Assembly (NCBI GenBank): GCA_030789695.1 | Contig: CM061132.1 | Location: 31,210,418 to 31,274,417 of the forward strand | DNA from: Scilla litardierei | Lineage: Eukaryota; Streptophyta; Magnoliopsida; Asparagales; Asparagaceae | Length of the DNA: 64,000 bases | Direction: 5' to 3' | Shown here: piece by piece, positions 12,401-23,074 of the stretch | How positions within the stretch are numbered: the stretch's first letter is position 1 | Layout of the letters: the number at the start of each line of letters is the position of its first letter | The notes under the pieces: model-generated | What the model saw: only the letters and a program-made list of their open reading frames with translations | Told to the model about the DNA's origin: nothing | Database searches by the model: none | Made by a program: the position numbers and the translations under genes

Positions 12401-15400
12401 GGCGCAACCGGAGGAGCAATGTGTTCGAGTTCTTATGAGGGTGTCTCGTATGCGACGATTGGAGGAACGCAATACAAGATTGAAAAGTTTGATGGCAAAA
12501 AACTTCAAGATAGGACAGTACAAGAGGAAGGCTATCTTGAGGAAGGATCGTGTCCACAAGATTGTATATGACATTTACCAGCAAATATCTCAAAAAGAAA
12601 AAAGATGGAGATGAAGGACTCGACAATGACAACCATCCAGCTCAGCTTATCGGACGATGTGATCTATCCGGTGTTTGAAAAGACTACATCCAAGGGATTA
12701 TGGGATAAGCTTGAAAAGCTGTATCTGAAAAAGTCGCTCATCATCAGGCTTATCTTGCTGAAAATGTTCTTAACTTTCAAGATGCGAGACATGACCTCAT
12801 TGAAGAATCACTTGGATACCTTTAACGGCTTAGTGATGAAGATGACAGTCATTGGATTGATTGTGGAGGCTAAGCATGAGACGATGGTTCTAGTCATGTC
12901 GTTGCCTGACCGATTCACGACGTTCGTCAACACCATAATCTACCGTTGGGATACTCTCAATCTTGAGGACGTGAAGGTGGTGCTCTACAGCGAGGAGTTG
13001 AGAGATCGGATGACACGAGTTGATTTGAGCAAATGAGTTTCAGACTTGCTTCAGGACGAAGAAGCGCGCGAGACGACAACATGAGGAGATCGAGATCGAG
13101 GACCAGAGACACGAGGTGTCAGATTTGCAAGAAGACATAACATTGAAAGAGAGACTGCCCGGAGAGGAGGAACATCGACAAAGAGAATATGCCAGCATCA
13201 TCTTCAGTTACAGTTGTGTATATAGAAAAGATAAGAACTGAGGAGGGCTATGATATGCTTCCAGCGAGTTCTTCAGATGTTACGAATCATGCTTAAGTCA
13301 TAGATTTAGGGGGCGTCGTTCCACATGAAGTCAAATAGAGTGTTTTCATACCTATCATAGGAAGGATGATTGATCTGTCTTTATGGGTAACAATGAAGAG
13401 TGCAAGGATGTTGGAGTTGGCTCGGAAAAATCAGGATATTCGATGGCAACAGCTCGGAAAAATCAGGATATTTGATGGCATAGTGCACACACTCAACAAT
13501 GTGTGGCATGTTCCAGAGTAGAGGAAATCATAGTTTCTTTGGGGGCGTTAGATTCCATGGGTTGCAAAATAACGATAGAGAATGATGCTCTGAAGATATC
13601 GAAGGGTTTGATGGTGTTGATGAGAGGTGAAACAGTCAGGTATTTATATATGCTGGAAGAGACGACGATCATTGAAAATTCCATTGTTGTCGTTGAAAGT
13701 TTGCAAGAGACTGATTCGACCAGGTTGTGGCATCTCAGACTTGAACATGTCATGGAGAAAAAAGCTTGAAAGCTTTGAGGAAGCATGGTCTGATCAAATG
13801 GATGAACTTCAAGGCACCGGAGTTTTGCTAGGATTGTGTCTATCGCAAACAGATAAAGGTTAGTTTCGATGAGGGGAAGCATGACACAAGAAAGATTCTT
13901 GAATATGTGCACACCGACATTTGAATCATGCACCAATTCACTCTCTAGGTGCAGCATGTTACTTCATATCGTTCGTCGATGATTTCTCTAGGAAAGTATG
14001 GGTGTATGTGATAAAGAAAAAGTCGGAGACGTTTAAGAAGTTCAAGGCGTGGAAGGCCCTTGTAGAGAGTTAAACGAGGAAGAAACTGAAAGTACTGAGA
14101 TTTGACAATAATGGCGAGTTTACGTATGCTAAGATCACAAAACTCTACTAGGAGCAGGGAGTAAAGAGGCACTTCACTACACCATGAGATTCACAATCAA
14201 AAGAAGTTGTCGAGCGGATAAATAAGACACTTCTAGAGAAGGTGATATGTCTCAAATTTACATAAGGTCTATCGAAGGAATTTTGGACCAAAGCTATATC
14301 GACTGCAGTATATTTAGTAAACAGAATTCTATCTTCAGCTATCGGATGCAAAATTTCAAAGGATGTTTTCAAAGGAGATTTAAACAGGAAAGCCGGTGGA
14401 TTTACATCATCTTCAGGTGTATGGATGTCCGGTCTACGCTAGGGAAAGAAGTGTCATGTTGAGATACATGGATGGTGTCGAGGGCTATAGACTTTGGAGT
14501 CCAGAAGAATGGAAAATATCGGTTGATCGACAGATGACACTTGATGAGTCGACGATGCTGTAAAGAAAGGCTTCAGGAAGTGCCGAAATATGTAGAGGCA
14601 AGGAGGTGCCAAACAAGATAGAAGTACTTAGTTCAAAATCACGAGATCAGCATAAATATTGGAAAAGGAGTGACAGTTGATGGAGAGAGTTCACATGAGG
14701 ATACTACTGCAGACAGTGACGCTAGTGTGAGTTCTAGTCAAGGTGGAGATCCTAGAACTACTGTGCATGACTCGATTGCTAGCGATGTGGGGGTGACGCA
14801 CCGTGAAGGCCCCAGCTCGCCATGATGGCTACGTGAATTTGGTTTATGCATTGCATGTGCATGGAGATTGTACGATAGATAGGTTTGCAATGAATGCACT
14901 GAGTCGGACACAAACTCAGAATGACGGTATGCGAGGAGACGTCAAAGCGCGTCCCAAGGAAATTCACAAGGAGAATCTGACAGGGGACAAGTCGGCGGCG
15001 AAGGCGAAGTTTGAACGAAGCTCAAACTTATTTTCTTTGAAGAGGTGCTAGGGTGCCACGATGTGGCACATGGTGAGATCACTACAGTTTTGCTTCATGT
15101 ACGAATTCAAGAGTTACGGCGAATTCAAAGACTCATCTTAAGACAGGGGTTCGTTGGACACTCGATTAGTTGGTGATGCTTAATGCGAAGCTCACTAACC
15201 AAGTGCCATGGCCTCAAGATGATGTGGTATATTTTTTGAAAGTGGTGGATATAGAGTTTTGGCTTGGTTCAGGTGTGTTTGTATCAAGGTGACGTGTTGA
15301 AAATTGTGATACAAAATATCAAAAATATCACGGGATGAATCTTAGATTTATCAGGATTTTTTAAAGATTTTCCGGAGCCCAAAATCAAGAGTTTTATCAT

Positions 15401-18400
15401 GAAACCATGGGCCATGGGGCCCGGTAAAAGTGTCGTCGGGCTTTGAAGGGTGTCGTCGGGCCATGGCAGGCTTTGAAGGGTGTCGTCGGGCCATGGCAGG
15501 CTTTGAAGGGTATCGACGGGCCATGGCAAGTCTTAAAAAGTGTAGTCGAGTCATGGCAAGCCCTGAAGAGGGTCAACGGGCCATGACGAGCCCAGCAAGA
15601 CTGTGCACAGGCCCTGGTAGGCCTGTAGGACAGCAGGCAGGCCCAACTGGACCTGCAGGTCAAGAGCAGGTGCCAACCGGCCCTACAGGGTAGTGTTGAG
15701 GCCCAGCCGGGCCTACAGGTAGCCTGTAGGGGCTGCCCTCCCCTGCAGGCAGCTTGCAGGGCCCTGGTGGTCCTACATGCAACATGCAGGGGTTAGCTAG
15801 CACCAGCAAGCCCCTGAGACTGGTAAACATGTCAGTCGCCTTCTTCCTTGCATCGATCTTCACCTTTCAAGGGCTGATCCGCGTCAAATTTGTCGACTTT
15901 TCAACCTTTCTGGTTTAAAGGTGGTGCCTTTTGCTTCAGATATGCGTCGGAGTCATCGTTGATGTCCGGATTTGCGCCGCTAACTTTATCTTTCTTCAGA
16001 TCGGACTTGGTAGTCTCCTTCAAAAGGTGGATCCTTTCCTCAACCCCCTCCTTCATCTGCTTCAACATGGATTTCAGTGAAGGATACTTTTCCTCCATCC
16101 ATTTCATCCATGCTTCATGTCGTTCCATGCAAGCCTCTATGAATCGTTGAGCTTTTATACCACTTGATAAGATTTTTCTAGGTTTTGTTGGATGAAAAGA
16201 GAATTTTTGGTTAAAAGATGTGGTTTTTGGTGAAAAGGAGGGATTTTTGGGGTTAGAAAGAGGGATTTAGGGGGAAAGGTGGGATTTTTATTAATAATAA
16301 AACTGAAATAAAAAGAGATACAAGATAAAGGTGAGTTCTTTCGAGAGGAACTCGCCCTCTCTTGGCCACGTTCGGGAGGTGGACCACTCTCTCAAGCTTC
16401 TATTCGAGACGAAGCTGCAATCTCCATGAAAGAGGAAATTCCTCGAAAGCTGCAATTTCCATGAAAGAGGAAATTCCTCGACCTCTCACAAGTTTTCACT
16501 CAATATTCGACTCTCCCTGTATAATCCCATTAGCTTCATATAAATAATAAACTGAAAATACAAATTTACAGAAATAATCCTAAAGCTGAATTACAAAAAG
16601 ACCCTCCTAAAACTGAAAATGACGAAAACACACCTAAGACTCCAAAATTTTTTGTCCTTTTCTTTTAGGATGTGCCCTCATCAAATTGATAGAGACCATG
16701 TTAAAAATATTTCTAATTCTATTATAAGCATCAGAGATAAGTTTTTTATTTAGGAAATTGTTTTCTAATAGAAGTCTCGGTAGAGTCAAAGTCTTGTTTT
16801 CGATTAGGTCTTTTAGATTCTATCTTGGGCCAAATTCAGGTTGAATTGGGAGTCTTTCTTTTTGATATAATTTGAGTTAGGTTAGGACTTTCTTTTTGAT
16901 AGAATTCAAGTTAGAGTTAGGAATATTTTCTTTTCTATATATATTGGCTTATTCTGTAAGAGGATAGAGACAATTGATTATTGAAAGTTTACTTTAATGA
17001 TTTGTAATTTTGCTCTTCAAATTCTTCTTTTCTTTTCTCTTAGCTTCCTAAGAAATCCTCTTTGTTCTACATCACAAAGGTTGTCATCACTAACATGCCC
17101 CCTAGTGCCATTGTTTCCCTTCTCCAATACTAGGCATGATTTATTTCCTTCAAGTATTTCCAGTTTTCCTTCAAATCACATAACTATAACTTCCATTGTT
17201 ATAGTTTTATTTTAAGACTGGTCTGTAATGTTACACAAATCGTATTGATTTTCTTCCTTATTCTCTCTATGCTCATTCTCTCTGACACATCGCTATAACT
17301 TCTCGTTGCCAAAGTTCTGTATAGAGTTGCATGCAAGGTCACATAGCCAACATCGACCATCTTCATTATACTACTATTCTCATTCTCCTACGTAATAGGC
17401 AAGAGCAATACCAGATCCTAGGAAGTCCTCGTTATCAATAACAAGTTGCTTTTGTAGTCTAAGCGGTGTCTTTGTGCAAATAGTGTAAGCCATGCATAGC
17501 AGCAACTATCAACTATCAAGGGGCCATTTTGTGTCCGTTCAGGGTTGGGATGCATGAAACATGCCACTTGGTTGCTGTTATTGTCTTTGACTCAGGATAC
17601 CTCAGGTCCGCCAATGGCTGTGAAGTCTTCTAACCTAAACCCCATAATAAAAAAGAGGAGGAGGAAAAAACAACCCACTCAACAAAAGAAAAGGAAAATA
17701 AAAGAAAGTGTGACCACAAGCAAAGAAAACTAAAGCAAATGGAAAGGATAAATAAATAAGTAAACAATATTAAATAAATCATGCAGTGCTACCGATGCTA
17801 CTAATGGTCTCTGGCTGCAAGTGGCACTAGCTTGACAACTCAACAGTCGTAATATTTTTTCTTGCATCTCTGGTCAAATCTTCATGGAAAGTGTAAATGG
17901 TGATTCTGTTACCTTCCTCACTGAGTTGAAAACACTGTTTTCCAGAATGGCTTGAGTGGACCTTATAGCATCAAGTCAACGATTATCATGGCAAACTCAG
18001 AATATATCAACTATGGGATCACCAAAGTACTACAACCATTAACTAATGGACTTTCACGCGAACAAATGATAAGACAACAAGGTAAACAGGATAACTCAGT
18101 TTCCATATATTAACAAAGGCTGCATGTATCATCATCATTTAGCTTTGCATCATCAAATTGGGATCAACCATGTAGTGCGAATGAAAAGTCTTGAAATCTC
18201 CTCAAAATAAATTCCACTCTCCAACTGTCAACCTGATGACAATGACAATTCTCAATGACTTTGAAGGCAACTATTAACAAGTGAAATCCTTGCCACAGAA
18301 ACATGGTTAGCAAATGCCATGAACCAATGCATGTGTCATTTCACACATTATTATTCTTTACTCAGAGTAACAAATTTCAAGGGACATATGTCTTGCACGT

Positions 18401-21400
18401 TGATTCAGATAATTTCCTAAATGATAGTTTCTTCTTTGTGACTCAAAACTAATATGATTTATCTTTAATCCATTCTAGCGTTTTTCTATGCCGCTCATCC
18501 ATCGTCTATACACATGGTGACTTTAACCTAATTTCTGTACACATGCCCACAATACTGCTCCCATCACCAAGGCAGGAATAGGATTCCCTGACAAAAACCA
18601 ACCTCAAAAGTTTCTTTCTCACTTAGGATGTGTCCAATCGTAATCAAATATATTGTAAGAAAGTGCATTAACAACTATTCGCTTTCAAATGGATGGTATA
18701 TGTTCCAAAAACATAAGCAGCAGAAAAAAATTCACACAAGAGAAGATATATGATTAAACATTGATTCCAAGAAATGTGAGAGATTGAGAAAGCATTTCTG
18801 TAATAGGAAAGAACACAATGGTTAAATAACTAAATCAGGGAGGCATACACGTTACGGGGTGCAAATATGGAAGTGGAATCTTCGTCTAGTTTGGTTAAAG
18901 ATACTGATGACGTTCCTAACAACAGTATCGGAAGATCGGATGGTAATTCTTCGAGGAGAGTCATCAAGACAGCCTTAAGCTGCTCATGTGCCTGAAATCA
19001 GAGGAATGGCAATCAGAAAAGAAGCACAATATTTAGGCTTCTCAATTTATTTCGATAAGACATTCATTTTAGTTATATGTTAAGCACAAATTTCAGCACT
19101 CACCGTCTCCCACCATAGCTGAAATTGAGGCAAATATAGTATTGAAGGAGTTGTTCTTCTTGCTTCACCAAATATGTGTACCAATGCTTCCTCAGGTGTC
19201 TTTGCACTTGGATCAGAAAGAAGAGAAGGCAACCCAAGAGAATGAACAGGAAATTTCTCCAACTTGTGCAAGACAGCAGGCCCAACATGGTCCTGTTAAA
19301 CTAAAACGTAAGTAATGTTTTAGACTACAGAAACATTGCAAAAAGACAAGTTTTCCCTATCAAGAAAGACCAGAGATAACTACCAGGCCAACACTTTCAT
19401 CACCACAAATCAAAAGGCGCGGTCTATATACAAGAGGAATTGCAGAACCATAGGAGAACACCGACAGCTTGCTTATATCAGAATTTGATACTGATGGGAA
19501 AATGTCGGATATAAGTTCCATAATTCTTCTAACATGTCTTTCTAAACATGGAGCAATAACTGAAGATAGTGGCCTGGAATGCACAATGGAACCCCTATGT
19601 GCTGCAGGAGTGATTGTGGTCATTGCTTCTAGAAAATGATATTTTTCAACCTTAACGGAATCAACATCTATGACAAACTTGTCATCGCTAGTATACACTT
19701 GAGGATACTTCTCACGGAAAGCACGAATAGCAGCTTCTGTGCACAGAGATTTTAAATCAGCTCCACAATAGCCTATACAACTAGCTGCAAGCTCCATCTT
19801 TAAGTCTTTTGATGGGCGTTCCTTCCATTTGCGTGTATGAATGTCTAATATTTCAGCACGAGCCTCGCAACCAGGTAAAGGAAAGTTAAATTCCCGATCA
19901 AACCTTCCAGGCCTGCGTAGAGCTCCATCTATAGCATCAATCCTATTTGTTGCCCCAATCACAACAACTTGACCACGGGAATCAAGACCATCCATCAAAG
20001 CAAGCAAAGTTGAAACAATAGAATTATGAATCTGCTCTTGTTTGCTGGATCTAACAGGAGCAAGCCCATCAATTTCATCAAAGAAAATAATGGATGGCTG
20101 ATTTCTTTGAGCTTCTTCAAACAGCAATTTAAGCTGTCTTTCTGCCTCCCCAACCCATTTGCTAAGAACATCAGCTCCCTTGCGCATGTAAAAGCTGACC
20201 TTTTGACCAGCCTTTGAAGCAGCACAAGCTAATGCTCTAGCAATCAATGTTTTCCCTGTGCCTGGAGGACCGCACAGCAAAACTCCCCGTGGAGGAGTTA
20301 TGTGATAATTTGCAAAGAAATCAGTATATAACAGCGGAAAGAATACCATTTCCTTTAAGGCATCAATGTACTCCGACAGACCTCCAATGTCATCAAAACT
20401 CGCGCTTTCATCAATTTGTAATGGCTGAATGTCTGCTCCTCCTTTCGAACTCGGGCCAGCAGTTTGTGCACCAGCAGTAATAGAAGCAAAAGTGTCACTC
20501 TGATGACCCCATCCAGAGGCAGCAATATTTAATCCCCATGCTGTTGAACCATGCATATCCAATCCGCCAAAAAGCATTGGTGCTCCATTCCTTCCACTGC
20601 GCATCCATGGAACTACCGGACCTTCATCAAGCTCATCCACGAGAAGAGAATCATCTGAATCATCAAGTCTTGACCTAGGCCGCTTATGTACCCGAGAGCC
20701 ACCCTTCCTTATATCCTTGCTGTTTTTGGAACCCATTCCCTGATGCAGTACTCTCCGAGGGGATCGTGGTCTTTGTTGTCCATCTTTCTCGGAAGAGAAT
20801 CTGCGAACCTCTGCGCGATTTCGTAGATCATACCGCCTTCGTCCCTGTTCTTCGCCATCTTCATCATCCTCGTCTTCCTCTCCATCATCCCCTCCATCAC
20901 CATCTGCCTCATCCCCTCCATCTTCCTCAAGGGCATTCTCATTTTCTGTATCATCTTGCTCAGCCTGTGGTTCAGAACTTTCATGTTCATCTTCCGATTC
21001 TTGATATGGTTGTACTCTTGGCCCCCGGTCTGATTTTCGAGGGCGTAATCCTTCACGACGGGGAAGGTATTTATTATTTGGCACCTTTTTATTCCTTGTG
21101 TAAGTGGTTACTTCATCATGATTTGTGTAACTTTCAGCCTTACTTTTAGACGAACGGAACCTTGGTGCCTGGAGAGAGAGAGAGAGAGGGAGGGAGAGAG
21201 AGGGAGAGGATTTCAGTAGAGAAAATGGCCAAAAAGAAAACCTGAAATTTTCTAATATTCCATGCTCCTAAGAAGCTAAGCTAACAACTGACCTCTATAA
21301 ATATTCCATACATGCAAGAGAATAAAATCTCACCATTAGATCATCATCTGTTCTTGAACTGTCTGTCTCATAGTCATCAAGATTGATTGAAATCTTCCTT

Positions 21401-23023
21401 TTTCTTGTAGAGCGCCGAAGATTTGATGCAATAGACTGTAGCCAGAATAAGGAACATATACATTACATACAAAAATTACCTGGAAACTACATACAGGTAA
21501 GGTACTTAAATTGTAGAATATATATCGTTTCAAATATAATCCGGCACCTGGATCTTAGAATGGGTAGCATTCCCTATATGCATCAAGATGAATAATGAAG
21601 TTCAAACATGTAATAGTCCTAGACTTAACCATAGAGCATTAAGCCATTAAGGGTTGCATTTACAAGAACAGTCCAATAAAGAAAAAGTAAATGAAATAAC
21701 AATGGATCTAAAAGGCAGCCACATCAATAGTTCTGGGTAGCTTCTGATTCAAAAGATATTCCAATTAAGACATCCGAATGTGAATCATAATTGTGTGCAC
21801 TACCGGTTAAAATTATATGCAATAGGTGTTTCTATAAATCACCTGTATCTTGTGCATGTAAAATCATCTAAAATAGTTTCCCTGATCTTATCCTTCTAAA
21901 GCTAAATAACTAATTTTTAATTTTATCCTTAAGTTATATAAGAATGCCCTGCTTCATAAATGTATAAGTGCACGACTCATTTTCTTAGCAATTAGGTACA
22001 GATCACACAAATGAATCGAAATGTGACTTGTTAAGCTGGTTTTGTGAAAATTACTTATGCAGACTGCATGTTCTACCACTTGTGCAATACAATTCTAAAT
22101 AATCTTTAGCTACTGGGAGGGCTTGACAATTTTAAATATAAGCATTTTTCATTTGCACACTAGGCCACTAGTGCATGATAAGAATCCAAATTCCCCGTCA
22201 CCCTAACTCTAAATCCAGCTATCATCGGTATCAAAAATCATCCAACAAACGAAGACCTTTTGCAGAATTTTGTGTGTGGCCCTCTCTAATCCTCTATCCC
22301 AAGTCCTCTAGAAACTTTACTCTCAGTATTATATCACAGCAACCCGTAAAGGCGTAAACAATGCCTCACATGTTTCTTTCGGCAGAAACTTTCATTTTGA
22401 ACATAATAGAACACCGGAAGTTCCTAACTTGCCATTGAGGATCCAGAGAGCAACCCTAAAAGAAGGGAACATCATCTGTTTGTACAACAAGCTGCCAAAT
22501 AACTGAACAAGATCTTATATCGACGGTGAACACATCAAAATGAAATTAAGGCTAGAGGTTAGTGATGCTTCATCATATAACTAAAGTCCAACAAGCTAAA
22601 TCTATTTAAGTCAATAATCTTGAAGATCGCCCTAACTTGGCTTCGTCAAAACATGAAATGATTGTCCATTATATATGAAGAAAAATCATAAAATTGATAG
22701 AAGGATCTGAATAAACAAAAATGACACATGCCAATGCTTGAGGAAACTAGGAGAAACATTTCTCTCAATATACAGATTTCAAATTAGCCATCAATAAGAT
22801 TGACGGAGCCGGCATATCCTATGAAGCACGGACTTTTCTGTGGAGACCGTATCCGTTTCAGACACCACACTCACACAACACTTGCCCGACACGTATCATC
22901 AGTGTTCAATTTTAAAAAATAAACAATAAGTTGCAGGTCCAAGTCGTTTCCACTTTAAATAAAACCCAAAAGTCGTGTGCTGGACACTTGAAAGACATGT
23001 GTCTCACAAGAAATATATATATA

Positions 23024-23074
<51 letters not shown>

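Larger units (their letters stand above)
11386..15800 (+). mobile_element. Decayed Ty1-copia retrotransposon
   Basis: LTR-like sequences start with the same TGTTGAAAATTGTGATACAA at 11386 and 15295. The left LTR runs to about 12311, followed by a primer-site-like GTATTAGAGCCC (12318 on). Gag is at 12350-13036, a broken zinc knuckle near 13112-13165 and integrase fragments at 13500-14560. RT appears to be missing. The right LTR matches for about 110 bp, then diverges into a tandem-repeat region. Many stops and frameshifts show an old, dead copy. The right end is uncertain. Confidence 0.75.
3460..18848 (-). other. Giant intron 5 of the BRAT1-like gene
   Basis: It is 15,389 bp between the exon 5 donor GTATGC and the exon 6 acceptor ATTGAATAG. 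It contains an intact copia element, a decayed copia element and a gypsy 5' remnant. The remaining parts (3460-4297, 11131-11385, 16684-18848) are AT-rich with no gene recognised. Near 16845-16925 a motif of about 45 bp (GGACTTTCTTTTTGATAGAA-like) is repeated imperfectly. Confidence 0.75.

Noticed and set aside
15425..15600. Possible CRISPR-like array
   Set aside because: Units are contiguous with no unique spacers, and the DNA is plant nuclear. It is a minisatellite.
20709..21056. Minus-strand Met/Glu-rich ORF
   Set aside because: It is a shifted frame across the acidic region of the real BRAT1-like exon 3.
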